Below are positions 7,333 to 15,860 of a stretch of DNA of 27,106 nt, in pieces. Numbering within the stretch: the stretch's first letter is position 1; each line of letters opens with the position of its first letter. The notes beneath the pieces were generated by a model, which saw only the letters and a list, made by a program, of their open reading frames with translations, ran no database searches and was not told where the DNA came from. Both the position numbers and the translations under genes were made by a program. The DNA comes from Moraxellaceae bacterium UBA2477. GTDB taxonomy: Bacteria; Pseudomonadota; Gammaproteobacteria; Pseudomonadales; Moraxellaceae. Location of the stretch: positions 1-27,106 of the forward strand of contig DDPD01000092.1 of the NCBI GenBank assembly GCA_002342025.1. Reading direction: 5' to 3'.

Positions 7333-8142
7333 TTAGCCTCCAAACAGTCGCTGAAGAATGCCCTTCTTCTGGACATCCAAAAAGCGGTGCGGCACATCAG
7401 CACCGAGTAAACGCTCTACCGCATCACTATAAGCCTGACCCGCATCCGACTCGGCATCGAAAATAACCGGCACGCCTTGGTTAGATGCCTTGAGTACGGC
7501 TTGTGACTCCGGAATCACGCCCAGTAACTTAATCGACAAAATTTCTTCGACGTCCGCCACCGACAACATTTCACCGCTTTCCACGCGAATCGGGTTGTAG
7601 CGAGTTAACAGCAGGAACTCTTTTATAGGGTCGCGATTTTCTTCAGCCCGCTTGGACTTGCTCGACAGCAGACCGAGCATTCGATCGGAATCACGTACCG
7701 ACGACACTTCGGGGTTGGTCACCACAATGGCTTCATCGGCGAAGTACATCGCCATGTGTGCGCCTTTCTCGATGCCCGCTGGCGAATCACAGATGACGAA
7801 ATCAAACTGTGCGGCCAACTCGTCCATGACGCGTGCCACACCTTCTTCCGACAGCGCATCTTTGTCGCGTGTCTGGCTGGCTGCCAAGACAAAGAGGTTG
7901 TCTAGGCGCTTGTCTTTAATCAGGGCTTGATTCAGCGATGCATCGCCCTGAATGACGTTAATGAAGTCATACACCACGCGGCGCTCACACCCCATGATGA
8001 GGTCGAGGTTACGCAGACCCACGTCAAAATCGACCACGACCGTACGATGGCCGCGCAGGGCTAAGCCCGTTCCAATGGCTGCGCTGGTGGTGGTTTTACC
8101 GACACCACCCTTGCCCGATGTCACCACAATAATCTTTGCCAA
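7333..8142 (-). CDS. minD: Septum site-determining ATPase MinD
   Basis: Membrane-associated ParA-type ATPase that recruits MinC to the inner membrane and is released by MinE. The 269-aa product has the deviant Walker A GKGGVGKTT (10-18), a Walker B-like region VVDFDVGLRNLD (36-47), the switch segment ICDSPAGIE, and the C-terminal amphipathic membrane helix around VQKKGILQRLFGG. The conserved N-terminus MAKIIVVTSGKGGVGKTT puts the initiator at a TTG (8140-8142). The nearby ATG at 8148-8150 is out of frame and cannot be used. A GAGGA lies about 9 nt before the TTG. Middle gene of minCDE, overlapping the minE ribosome-binding site. Secure; the weak start codon may help set the MinD:MinE ratio (inference). 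Confidence 0.98.
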   Translation of the reverse strand: MAKIIVVTSGKGGVGKTTTSAAIGTGLALRGHRTVVVDFDVGLRNLDLIMGCERRVVYDFINVIQGDASLNQALIKDKRLDNLFVLAASQTRDKDALSEEGVARVMDELAAQFDFVICDSPAGIEKGAHMAMYFADEAIVVTNPEVSSVRDSDRMLGLLSSKSKRAEENRDPIKEFLLLTRYNPIRVESGEMLSVADVEEILSIKLLGVIPESQAVLKASNQGVPVIFDAESDAGQAYSDAVERLLGADVPHRFLDVQKKGILQRLFGG

Positions 8143-8224
8143 AATGTCATCCTCTTTGCGGTCAGTGTTTGCACTAACACGCTTATTTCATCATCAGCGA
8201 ATACAAAATTCGCGCCAGTATTGT

Positions 8225-8962
8225 TTAAAGATCCAGCAGGTTCAACTGATCTTGATCGAGCAGCACTTGAATCGCCTTACCCCACTGCGGCGTCTTCCTC
8301 AGGTCTTCTGCGACGCGGTAACGCCCCGCCACGGAAACCAGTTCCGCTTCCAGTGATTGGCAAAAAATTCGCGCTTCGCTATTGCCTTGAACACCCGCCA
8401 GCGCACGGCCACGCAGCGGTGCGTAGATATGGATATTGCCATCCGCTAATACTTCAGCGCCGGCACTCACCGGGGCCAACACTATTAAATCCCCTTCGGC
8501 ATAAATCTGCTGACCACCACGCACCGGTTGCGTCACGATACGGGTAGCCGCACGAAGGGCTGGCGCAACAGCGGCAACCGTCACCGCAGGCGCGGCGACT
8601 TCAACTTCAGCACCCTTACGCTTAAGGCCTTGCAATACCGGCACGTCGAGCACCGCTAAGCTGGCGTGCAAAGATTGTGGGGCGCGAATAGCAACCAGAC
8701 TGACCGCATGGGCACGCAGCAGTGTCACTAAGGCGGGCCAATCCACATCGGCACTCGCCACTTTTTCAACATTCAAAATAACGGGTGATTCCTGCAGCCA
8801 TGCAGCCGCATCGTTAAGACGTGCCTTTAGTTGTGCGGCGACCTGCTCAAGGTCAGTACTGTGCAATTCAAGCACTGTGCCTGTAAAAGAGCCGCCCTTT
8901 AGCTGAAACGCAGGGCTTGCATCATGCAAGGCAGAAGAAGGGTTAACCATAACAGCGGTCAT
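8225..8962 (-). CDS. minC: Septum site-determining protein MinC
   Basis: Inhibitor of FtsZ polymerisation targeted to the membrane by MinD. The 245-aa product has an N-terminal MinC_N domain (about 15-115, opening FQLKGGSFTGTVLELHS), an Ala/Val-rich linker, and a C-terminal beta-helical domain. The latter holds the conserved run RGGQQIYAEGDLIVLAPVSAGAE and then GNIHIYAPLRGRALAGVQG, which mediates dimerisation and MinD binding. Start uncertain: ATG at 8962 or at 8950 (four codons later); neither has a good Shine-Dalgarno. About 80 bp separate it from minD, longer than the minD/minE gap, so a secondary promoter or processing site there is possible. First gene of minCDE. Confidence 0.95.
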   Translation of the reverse strand: MTAVMVNPSSALHDASPAFQLKGGSFTGTVLELHSTDLEQVAAQLKARLNDAAAWLQESPVILNVEKVASADVDWPALVTLLRAHAVSLVAIRAPQSLHASLAVLDVPVLQGLKRKGAEVEVAAPAVTVAAVAPALRAATRIVTQPVRGGQQIYAEGDLIVLAPVSAGAEVLADGNIHIYAPLRGRALAGVQGNSEARIFCQSLEAELVSVAGRYRVAEDLRKTPQWGKAIQVLLDQDQLNLLDL

Positions 8963-8984
8963 CTAGAATAATTGCGCGTATTGG

Positions 8985-9022
8985 AAACGAGGCGGCGCTG
9001 ACACGCAAGCACCGTCTCGTTT
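8985..9022. terminator. Probable terminator between acbP and minC
   Basis: AAACGAGGCGG (8985-8995) pairs with CCGTCTCGTTT (9012-9022) with one mismatch around a 16-nt loop. The better T-run is on the plus strand; on the minus strand (needed to end the acyl-CoA-binding gene before minC) it is followed by TTTCC only, so efficiency is doubtful. Confidence 0.45.
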
Positions 9023-9041
9023 TTTCACAGCAAACGCGGCA

Positions 9042-9296
9042 TTAAGCGTGCGTTTTAAGCAGGCCGTTCACTTTATCAATGTAGGCTTGTTCGGCCGCAG
9101 CCTTACTCATGCCCTTTAACGCGGCCCACGCATCATATTTCGCGCGATTAATCATATCGAACATGCCAGGACGGCTGCCGGAAACATCACCGACACTGGC
9201 TTGTTTGAAGTGGGCATACAAAGACAGCATGTCTTCGTTGGATGGGCGCTGTGTCAGGGTTTTCACATCGCGTTGAGCTTGTTCAAAAGCGCTCAT
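9042..9296 (-). CDS. Acyl-CoA-binding protein
   Basis: Small cytosolic four-helix carrier that binds medium- and long-chain acyl-CoA esters, buffering and delivering them to lipid metabolism. The 84-aa product covers the whole ACBP family length (about 86-90). The ligand-binding residues are present: Y27 and K31 in LSLYAHFKQASVGDV, K53 in RAKYDAWAALKGMS, and Y72. The start is the ATG at 9294-9296, with AGGAGG about 9 nt upstream; the reading frame stays open further upstream but without family similarity. It is upstream of minC on the same strand with a weak hairpin between, and divergent from the dehydrogenase gene at 9431. In bacteria the family is patchy, and its partner enzyme here is not evident. 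Confidence 0.93.
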   Translation of the reverse strand: MSAFEQAQRDVKTLTQRPSNEDMLSLYAHFKQASVGDVSGSRPGMFDMINRAKYDAWAALKGMSKAAAEQAYIDKVNGLLKTHA

Positions 9297-9430
9297 GGCT
9301 GAGCTCCTCCTAATTGTTTTTATGCCGCTAGACAGTAACAGCGCCGAGCTAAAAACCCCAGCGTTCTGAACACTTTTGGTGACGAAACGTTCAAGGCACA
9401 ATGTGCGCTTTATATGACCAGGAAATACAT

Positions 9431-10318
9431 ATGCGTGTGGGATTTATCGGCATTGGGCTAATGGGCTTACCGCTGTGCCAGCGGCTGCTAAATGCTGGCA
9501 TCTCGCTGCAGGTATGGAACCGTAGCGCAGGCAAACTCGATGCATTAATAGCTGCCGGCGCCATACCTGCCGACTCTCCCGCCGCCATGGCAGCCCATGT
9601 TGATGTGCTCTTACTCTGTGTTTCGGACTCAGTGGCTGTCGCCGATGTTATGCATGCTGAACACGGCATCTTAGCTGGGGCTCATGCCGGACTGATTGTG
9701 GTTGACCACTCCTCCATCACCGCCGAACTAACGCGACAATTAGCCGCTGAACTGCATAAGCAATGTGGCGCAACGTGGGTCGATGCGCCGGTATCAGGCG
9801 GCGTGGTGGGTGCGGAGCAAGGGCGTTTGGTCATCATGGCCGGCGGCGATGCCGACGCCATATCCCGTGTGACTCCCGTGCTTTCACACTACGCACAGCG
9901 CATTACCCGTATGGGCGATGTGGGCGCCGGCCAAGTCACGAAAATTTGCAATCAGTTGATTGTGGCGGCCAACAGTTTGCTCATTGCCGAAACGGTGGCT
10001 TTGGCAGAGCAGGCGGGAGTCGATGCCCGCCTGCTCGCGCCCGCCTTAGCCGGCGGCTTTGCCGACTCCCTACCTTTCCAAATTTTGGCGCCACGCATGG
10101 CGGAGCGGCGTTTTGAGCCCGTGCAATGGAAAGTGCAAACTCTGCTCAAAGACTTGGGCAATGCGGTTTCACTAGGTCAAACCGTGGACAGCCCACTGCC
10201 TCTTGCCACGGCAGCGCATACACTTATGCAGCGTCATTCCGACCACGGTTTCACGCGTGACGACCTGAGCTCGACGGTGCTCTTACATGCCCGCCCATCT
10301 GCTGCAGAACAGGACTAA
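9431..10318 (+). CDS. NAD(P)-dependent beta-hydroxyacid dehydrogenase, tartronate semialdehyde reductase-like
   Basis: A 295-aa 3-hydroxyisobutyrate dehydrogenase/6PGDH-family enzyme. It has the N-terminal Rossmann motif GFIGIGLMGLPL (4-15), the substrate-binding motif DAPVSGGVVGAEQG (118-131), and the catalytic lysine K171 in GAGQVTKICNQ, at the same position as in GarR. The start is the ATG at 9431, preceded by AGGAA and beginning directly with the MRVGFIG Rossmann strand. It is 5 bp upstream of hyi (hydroxypyruvate isomerase), so the likely reaction is reduction of tartronate semialdehyde (2-hydroxy-3-oxopropanoate) to glycerate, as for GlxR/GarR. The neighbourhood is the main reason for that substrate; 3-hydroxyisobutyrate or another beta-hydroxyacid cannot be excluded. 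No glyoxylate carboligase gene is in the window. Confidence 0.88.
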   Translation: MRVGFIGIGLMGLPLCQRLLNAGISLQVWNRSAGKLDALIAAGAIPADSPAAMAAHVDVLLLCVSDSVAVADVMHAEHGILAGAHAGLIVVDHSSITAELTRQLAAELHKQCGATWVDAPVSGGVVGAEQGRLVIMAGGDADAISRVTPVLSHYAQRITRMGDVGAGQVTKICNQLIVAANSLLIAETVALAEQAGVDARLLAPALAGGFADSLPFQILAPRMAERRFEPVQWKVQTLLKDLGNAVSLGQTVDSPLPLATAAHTLMQRHSDHGFTRDDLSSTVLLHARPSAAEQD

Positions 10319-10323
10319 TTTTT

Positions 10324-11097
10324 ATGCTTCGCTATTGTGCCAACCTGTCGCTGCTCTTTACGGAATACCCACTGATTGAGCGCTTTGCGGCAGCCAAGGC
10401 CGCAGGCTTTGAGGCGGTTGAAGTTCAATTCCCCTATGAGCTAAGCCCGAAAGCCATCCGCACCGAATTGGATGCTCATGATCTGGAGCTGGTGCTGATC
10501 AATGTACCGGCTGGCAACTTAATGCAGGGCGGCGATGGCATTGCCAGCGTACCAGGGCGCGAACAAGAGTTCCGCCGCGCCGTGCTTCAGGCATTGCCTT
10601 ATGCCGAGGAGCTGGGCGTGCGCTGCGTCAATGTGTTGGCAGGACGCTTGCCCGAAGAAGGCGATTTGCTGCACTGCCTGCATACCCTCACCGCAAATGC
10701 TCGCTATGCCGCCGAGGCCTTTCACAGCGTGGGCGTCACCACCACGCTGGAGGCCATTAACACAGACGATATGCCTCGCTTCCTCATCCATAACATCGCG
10801 CAGATGCAGGAGATTTTGGAGGCTGCCGATCACCCTACCCTGAAGATGCAATTTGATTGCTATCACTTAGCGCGCATGGGCGAGGACTTAATCAGCAGCT
10901 TAGTCGAGAACTGGCCGCTGATTGGCCATATTCAATTCGCCGATAATCCGGGTCGCGGCGCGCCCGGCACCGGCACCATCGACTTCAAATCTGTATTCGC
11001 GGTGATTGACGAGCTGCCCTATGCGGGCTGGTGTGGGGCGGAGTATCGACCGGGACCCGCAGGCACGGAAGCCAGTTTGGGCTGGCTTCCCCGTTAA
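10324..11097 (+). CDS. hyi: Hydroxypyruvate isomerase
   Basis: Interconverts hydroxypyruvate and tartronate semialdehyde, linking glyoxylate-derived C3 units to glycerate. The 257-aa TIM-barrel product (E. coli Hyi 258) opens MLRYCANLSLLFTEYPLIERF. The two catalytic metal-binding glutamates are at the family positions: E143 in TLEAINTDDMPRF and E240 in WCGAEYRPG. A further metal-site region, KMQFDCYHLARMGED, lies at 174-188. It starts 5 bp after the dehydrogenase stop with AGGAC in front, so the two genes form one operon. It converges on radA with 23 bp between. Identification at family level is strong; physiological substrate follows from the paired gene. Confidence 0.92.
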   Translation: MLRYCANLSLLFTEYPLIERFAAAKAAGFEAVEVQFPYELSPKAIRTELDAHDLELVLINVPAGNLMQGGDGIASVPGREQEFRRAVLQALPYAEELGVRCVNVLAGRLPEEGDLLHCLHTLTANARYAAEAFHSVGVTTTLEAINTDDMPRFLIHNIAQMQEILEAADHPTLKMQFDCYHLARMGEDLISSLVENWPLIGHIQFADNPGRGAPGTGTIDFKSVFAVIDELPYAGWCGAEYRPGPAGTEASLGWLPR

Positions 11098-11120
11098 GAC
11101 GCTGAGTTAAAGCGCATCGG

Positions 11121-12488
11121 CTAAAGCGCTTCGATGGCCTCGGCCAGACGTCCCACGCCGATCACTTGCATACCATCGATACCCTGCTTGGGCACGTTGC
11201 CGCGAGGCACGATGGCACGCTTAAAGCCATGCTTGGCGGCTTCACGCAGACGCTCTTGACCATTGGGCACGGGGCGGATTTCGCCGCTCAAGCCGATCTC
11301 GCCAAAGACCACGAGGTCGCTATCCAACGGCTGACCGCGCAGGCTCGATGTGACGGCCAAGACCACGGCCAAATCAGAACCGGTCTCCAGCACTTTCACG
11401 CCACCCACCACGTTCACAAACACATCCTGCCCAACACTGGCGATGCCGCCATGACGATGCAAAACCGCCAGCAGCATGGCCAGACGATTCTGATCCAAAC
11501 CCACAGCCACGCGGCGCGGGTTGCTGAATGCATCGTCCACCAAGGCCTGAACCTCCACCAGCAAGGGTCGCGTGCCTTCACGCGTGACCATAACCACCGA
11601 GCCAGGAATGGGCTGATCGTAGCGTGACAAGAAAATCGCCGACGGGTTCGACACCTCGCGCAATCCACGGTCGGTCATGGCGAACACACCCAGCTCATTG
11701 ACCGCGCCAAAACGATTCTTCGCGGCACGAATTAGGCGGAAGCGGGAGTCGGCTTCCCCCTCAAAATACAAGACGCAATCCACCATGTGCTCAAGCACGC
11801 GCGGGCCAGCCAGCGTGCCATCTTTAGTGACATGCCCCACGAGAAACAAGGCGCAACCGCTTTGTTTGGCATAACGGGTAAGCAGCGCCGCGGACTCCCG
11901 AATCTGCGACACACCACCCGGCGCTGAATTCAAGGCTTCGGTATACAGGGTCTGAATCGAATCAATCACCATGATTTTTGGCTGTTCGATTTGTGCCGTC
12001 GCCAGAATGCGCTCCACGCTGGTTTCCGCCATCAAGCGCAGATGTTCCACCGGCAATTCCAAGCGGCGTGCTCGCAGGGCCACCTGCGCCAACGATTCCT
12101 CGCCCGTCACATAAAGTGCCGTCTGTGTCGCCGCCAGATGCGTCAGTGTTTGCAGCAGAATGGTCGATTTACCAATGCCAGGATCGCCGCCAATGAGAAC
12201 TACCGAGCCATCCACCAGCCCACCACCCAACACGCGGTCGAGCTCAGACAAGCCCGTTTGGGTGCGCCGCTCTTGAGCATCAATTTGCACATCGCGCAGC
12301 GCCGTGACCGTTGCAGCCTGACCCGCATAACCTCCGGGTCTAGCGCGCGCGCCCTTGCCCGTCACTGCAGGCTCTCGCTGCATCTCAGCCATCGTGTTCC
12401 AAGCGCCGCAGTCACCGCACTGGCCCGACCACTTGCTCGCCTCACTGCCACAGTCGGCACAGACATAGACACTGCGTAACTTAGACAT
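11121..12488 (-). CDS. radA: DNA repair protein RadA (Sms)
   Basis: RecA-like DnaB-type helicase acting on recombination intermediates during repair and transformation. The 455-aa product (E. coli 460) has the N-terminal C4 zinc finger (C10, C13, C24, C27), the Walker A GGDPGIGKST (100-109), the RadA-specific KNRFG motif (257-261), and a C-terminal Lon-protease-like domain (about 280-455) with GGVKVLETGSDLAVVLAV. Its ATG overlaps the 3' end of alr by 8 bp, so expression is coupled to alr. It converges on hyi with only 23 bp between; a short GCGC-containing palindrome spans its stop, but there is no clear terminator. Confidence 0.97.
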   Translation of the reverse strand: MSKLRSVYVCADCGSEASKWSGQCGDCGAWNTMAEMQREPAVTGKGARARPGGYAGQAATVTALRDVQIDAQERRTQTGLSELDRVLGGGLVDGSVVLIGGDPGIGKSTILLQTLTHLAATQTALYVTGEESLAQVALRARRLELPVEHLRLMAETSVERILATAQIEQPKIMVIDSIQTLYTEALNSAPGGVSQIRESAALLTRYAKQSGCALFLVGHVTKDGTLAGPRVLEHMVDCVLYFEGEADSRFRLIRAAKNRFGAVNELGVFAMTDRGLREVSNPSAIFLSRYDQPIPGSVVMVTREGTRPLLVEVQALVDDAFSNPRRVAVGLDQNRLAMLLAVLHRHGGIASVGQDVFVNVVGGVKVLETGSDLAVVLAVTSSLRGQPLDSDLVVFGEIGLSGEIRPVPNGQERLREAAKHGFKRAIVPRGNVPKQGIDGMQVIGVGRLAEAIEAL

Positions 12489-13593
12489 GAGACGGACTCG
12501 ACAGGCTAGCTGGCACGCGACGCACGCGGGGCGTTAGTCGGCAAAATAGCTCATAGCTGATGGTGCCGGCGGCTTGCGCAACTTCATCAGCAGGCAAGCC
12601 CTCACCCCAAAGTACAACCTCGTCGCCGGGTTTTGCCGCCACCGCGCCAAGATCCACCGTAATCATGTCCATAGACACTCGACCGACCAACGCACAGCGG
12701 TGGCCATTCACCAACACCGGCGTGCCATTACGCGCATGGCGGGGATAGCCATCGCCATAGCCAATGGCGACCACGGCTATACGCGTGGCGGCGTCAGCCA
12801 CCCAGGTTGCGCCATAACCCACCTCATCGCCCGCACTCAACTCATGCACAGCAATAATTCGCGAGTGCAGGGTCATGACAGCTTGTAAGCCAAAATGTTC
12901 AGCGCATTGATCGGCAAATGGGGAGCTGCCGTACAGGGCAATACCGGGACGCATCCACTCGGTTTGCGTCTGTGGCCACGCCAAAATAGCGGCCGAGTTG
13001 GCAACGCTGGTAATGACCGGCTCACGCTGCGCCAGCGCAATAGCATCGCGTACCGCGCAAAAACGACCCCACTGCAACTCGGTCTGCGGGCAGGTCAATT
13101 CATCGGCTCGGGCGAAGTGCGTCATGACATGAATCGAGCTCACCAGGGGCAGTCGGTGCAGCTGATGCCAGACCTTGAGCGCGTCTGCTGGGCGAAAGCC
13201 AAGACGATTCATGCCAGTGTTGAGTTTGAGCCACACGGTTAGCGGCTCACCTGCTGGCGCAGCCTGCAAGAGCGCCACTTGCTCCGGGCTGTGCACGGCC
13301 AAGGACATCTGTGCTGTGCGTGCTGCAGCCAATTCAGCGGCAGTGAACACACCTTCCAGCACGGCAATAGGCGTGTTGATACCTTGTGCTCTTAGCGCCA
13401 AGGCTTCTTCGAGAAATGCCACACCAAATGCATCGACCTGCGTTGCTAATAGCGGCGCCACCTGCGCCACACCGTGCCCGTAGGCATCGGCTTTAACCAT
13501 GGCCAGCAGCTTGGATTGCGAATGGTGCGCACGCAACACCGCGAGATTTTGCGTCAGCGCATGGGGGTTCAGCGTCAGCCAGGTATCACGCAT
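12481..13593 (-). CDS. alr: Alanine racemase
   Basis: PLP enzyme producing D-alanine for peptidoglycan. The 370-aa product has the PLP lysine K34 in AMVKADAYGHG, the catalytic tyrosine Y260 in GDEVGYGATW, the HFARADE segment (159-165), and the C-terminal VSMDMITVDLG motif of the beta domain. Start ATG at 13593 is preceded by GAGG. It lies 53 bp downstream of dnaB on the same strand and overlaps radA by 8 bp. The dnaB-alr order is common in gammaproteobacteria. Biosynthetic (alr) rather than catabolic (dadX) is inferred from this position, as no D-amino-acid dehydrogenase gene is nearby. Confidence 0.96.
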   Translation of the reverse strand: MRDTWLTLNPHALTQNLAVLRAHHSQSKLLAMVKADAYGHGVAQVAPLLATQVDAFGVAFLEEALALRAQGINTPIAVLEGVFTAAELAAARTAQMSLAVHSPEQVALLQAAPAGEPLTVWLKLNTGMNRLGFRPADALKVWHQLHRLPLVSSIHVMTHFARADELTCPQTELQWGRFCAVRDAIALAQREPVITSVANSAAILAWPQTQTEWMRPGIALYGSSPFADQCAEHFGLQAVMTLHSRIIAVHELSAGDEVGYGATWVADAATRIAVVAIGYGDGYPRHARNGTPVLVNGHRCALVGRVSMDMITVDLGAVAAKPGDEVVLWGEGLPADEVAQAAGTISYELFCRLTPRVRRVPASLSSPSHV

Positions 13594-13646
13594 GCGTTGC
13601 CTCGCGCTCCAGTTGTTCGGTGTTCGAATTACGCACGGTATTCGTA

Positions 13647-15041
13647 TTAGTAGTCACTTTCCATGTTGCGATAGTGCTCGGGCGCCAGATCCTCGAATCG
13701 GGTGTACTTACCATGGAAGGCCAAGCGCAACGCACCAATCGGGCCGTTACGCTGCTTACCAATAATGATTTCGGCCGTGCCCTTGTCTGGTGATTCGGGG
13801 TTATAGACCTCATCGCGATAGATAAACATGATCACGTCCGCGTCCTGTTCGATAGCGCCAGATTCACGCAAGTCCGACATCACCGGGCGCTTATTCGGTC
13901 GTTGCTCCAGCGAGCGGTTGAGCTGCGATAGCGCAATCACCGGGCATTCCATTTCTTTCGCCAGCGCCTTCAACGAGCGCGAGATCTCCGAAATTTCGTT
14001 CACACGGTTGCTTTCCAAGCCAGGCACCCGCATGAGCTGCAAGTAGTCGACCATGATCAGACCTAAGCCACCCTGCTCACGCGCCACACGCCGAGCACGC
14101 GTACGAACGTCGTTAGGACTTAACGACGCCGAATCATCAATCAATAACTTCTGCTCCGACAGCATGGTCATGGTTGAGGTGAGGCGCGGCCAATCTTCTT
14201 CTTCGAGCTTGCCCGAACGCACACGACCCTGATCAATACGCCCCAGCGACGACAACATACGCATGACCAACTGCTCGGCGGGCATTTCCATGGAGAACAC
14301 CAGCACCGGCTTGCCCGAGCGCAACATGGCATTTTCCACGAGGTTCATGGCAAACGTGGTTTTACCCATGGACGGACGTGCCGCCACAATCACCAAGTCA
14401 CCATTTTGCAGACCCGAAGTTCGATCATCGAGATCGGTAAATCCGGTGCTCAGGCCGGTAATGGACTCAGTGGACTGAAAGAGCTTATCAATTCGATCCA
14501 AAGCTTTTTGCAGCAGAGGTCGCAGAGCTTGTGGCCCGCCACCTTTTTGCTGCTGCTCGGCAATCGCAAAAATCTTGCGCTCAGCCTGATCGAGAATGTC
14601 TTGTGCAGTAGCGCCCTGCGGCTGAAACGCGGTGTCTGACACCTCATTGCTGATGCGAATGAGCTGACGCAGCACCGAACGTTCCCGCACGATGTCGCCA
14701 TAGGCAGCAATATTCGTGGCCGATGAGGTGTTTCGCACTAGCTCACCGAGGTAGGCCAAGCCACCGGCATTGTCCAATTCCCCGAGACGGGTCAGCGTTT
14801 CCGACACTGTTAGGGCATCGCGCGGATCGCCCGCGTTTGCCAAGAGAGCGATGGCTTGAAATATCAGGCGATGATCACGGCGGTAGAAGTCTTCCTCTTT
14901 GACGCGATCTGAAACCCTGTCCCAGGCTTGGTCGTCCAGCATCAGGCCACCGAGAACGGCCTGCTCAGCCTCCAGCGAATGCGGTGGCAGTTTCAGGTTC
15001 GCCAGCGTGTTTTCCGAGGCGACAGAGGTAGATTGCGACAT
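13647..15041 (-). CDS. dnaB: Replicative DNA helicase DnaB
   Basis: Hexameric 5'-3' helicase that unwinds the fork ahead of the polymerase and recruits primase. The 464-aa product (E. coli 471) has the N-terminal domain (about 18-120, PPHSLEAEQAVLGGLMLD), a linker helix, and the RecA-like C-terminal domain. That domain shows Walker A ARPSMGKTT (221-229), Walker B IMVDYLQLM, and the end motif QRNGPIGALRLAFHGKYTRFEDL. No intein interrupts the Walker region, a common insertion site in this family. It follows the rplI terminator and precedes alr. Confidence 0.98.
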   Translation of the reverse strand: MSQSTSVASENTLANLKLPPHSLEAEQAVLGGLMLDDQAWDRVSDRVKEEDFYRRDHRLIFQAIALLANAGDPRDALTVSETLTRLGELDNAGGLAYLGELVRNTSSATNIAAYGDIVRERSVLRQLIRISNEVSDTAFQPQGATAQDILDQAERKIFAIAEQQQKGGGPQALRPLLQKALDRIDKLFQSTESITGLSTGFTDLDDRTSGLQNGDLVIVAARPSMGKTTFAMNLVENAMLRSGKPVLVFSMEMPAEQLVMRMLSSLGRIDQGRVRSGKLEEEDWPRLTSTMTMLSEQKLLIDDSASLSPNDVRTRARRVAREQGGLGLIMVDYLQLMRVPGLESNRVNEISEISRSLKALAKEMECPVIALSQLNRSLEQRPNKRPVMSDLRESGAIEQDADVIMFIYRDEVYNPESPDKGTAEIIIGKQRNGPIGALRLAFHGKYTRFEDLAPEHYRNMESDY

Positions 15042-15092
15042 AGATATTCTCTTTCAACAAGGCTGCAAGCTTAGCGCAAAAGCCCAAAACAA

Positions 15093-15124
15093 ACAGGGCG
15101 CTTGAGTTGCCCCAAGCGCCCTGT
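15093..15124 (-). terminator. Terminator of the rpsF-priB-rpsR-rplI operon
   Basis: ACAGGGCGCTTG (15093-15104) pairs perfectly with 15113-15124 around an 8-nt loop, between the rplI stop and the dnaB start. On the minus strand it is followed by TTTGTTTTG; the plus-strand side also has a T6 run. It separates the ribosomal operon from dnaB. Confidence 0.85.
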
Positions 15125-15159
15125 TTTTTACTGATACGACATCAGCGGGTCAACATTGC

Positions 15160-15606
15160 TTACTCAGCAACGATAACCACTTTAACCGATGCCAACAGGT
15201 CACTATGAACCTGAACAGCAATGTCGTACTCGCCGGTGTGACGCAGCGGGCCCGTCGGCAGACGAACTTCGCTCTTGTCCACAGCAACGCCAGCAGCGGT
15301 AGCCGCTTCAGCGATGTCACGGTTGCCGATCGAACCGAACAGCTTACCTTCGTCACCGGCCTTGGAGGCAATGGTCAGGCTCAGTTCAGCCAATGCAGCA
15401 GCGCGGGCTTCAGCAGCGGCCAGAACAGCAGCTTCCTGACGCTCCAGCTCAGCACGACGCACTTCGAAATCGGCCAAGTTGCGAGCCGTAGCTGGCAGTG
15501 CTTTGCCCTGTGGGATCAGGAAGTTGCGGCCGTAGCCTGGCTTCACGTCAACCTTGGTGCCGAGAGCGCCGAGGCCTTTGATTTTTTCTAACAGAATAAC
15601 TTGCAT
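15160..15606 (-). CDS. rplI: 50S ribosomal protein L9
   Basis: Binds 23S rRNA domain V near the L1 stalk; affects translational fidelity. The 148-aa product (E. coli 149) opens MQVILLEKIKGLGALGTKVDVKPGYGRNFLIPQGKA, has the long charged connecting helix (about 42-75, with RRAELERQEAAVLAAAEARAA), and the C-terminal globular domain (GKLFGSIGNRDIAEA). I start at the ATG at 15606, which gives the canonical MQVILLEK, rather than four codons upstream. It follows rpsR by 14 bp and is the last gene of the operon. Confidence 0.98.
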   Translation of the reverse strand: MQVILLEKIKGLGALGTKVDVKPGYGRNFLIPQGKALPATARNLADFEVRRAELERQEAAVLAAAEARAAALAELSLTIASKAGDEGKLFGSIGNRDIAEAATAAGVAVDKSEVRLPTGPLRHTGEYDIAVQVHSDLLASVKVVIVAE

Positions 15607-15620
15607 CACGCACCCCAACC

Positions 15621-15848
15621 TTAAATGTGGTTATCGGTATACGGCATGATTGCCAGGTAGCGGGCCTGCTTAATAGCGAGGGTCAGCTGACGCTGGTAGC
15701 GTGCCTTGGTACCGGTAATACGGCTCGGGACGATCTTGCCGTTCTCGGTGATGAATTGCTTCAGGGTCTCAACATCTTTGTAATCGATGTAGGTGACCTT
15801 TTCAGCCGTGAAACGGCAGAACTTACGACGACGATAGAAACGCGCCAT
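15621..15848 (-). CDS. rpsR: 30S ribosomal protein S18
   Basis: Small-subunit platform protein that assembles as an S6:S18 heterodimer on 16S rRNA. The 75-aa product matches the family length, opening MARFYRRRKFCRFTAEKVTYIDYKD, with the conserved core RITGTKARYQRQLTLAIKQARYLAIMPYT. A GGAGAGG is directly upstream of the ATG. It sits 12 bp after priB and 14 bp before rplI. Secure. Confidence 0.99.
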   Translation of the reverse strand: MARFYRRRKFCRFTAEKVTYIDYKDVETLKQFITENGKIVPSRITGTKARYQRQLTLAIKQARYLAIMPYTDNHI

Positions 15849-15860
15849 GGTTTCCTCTCC

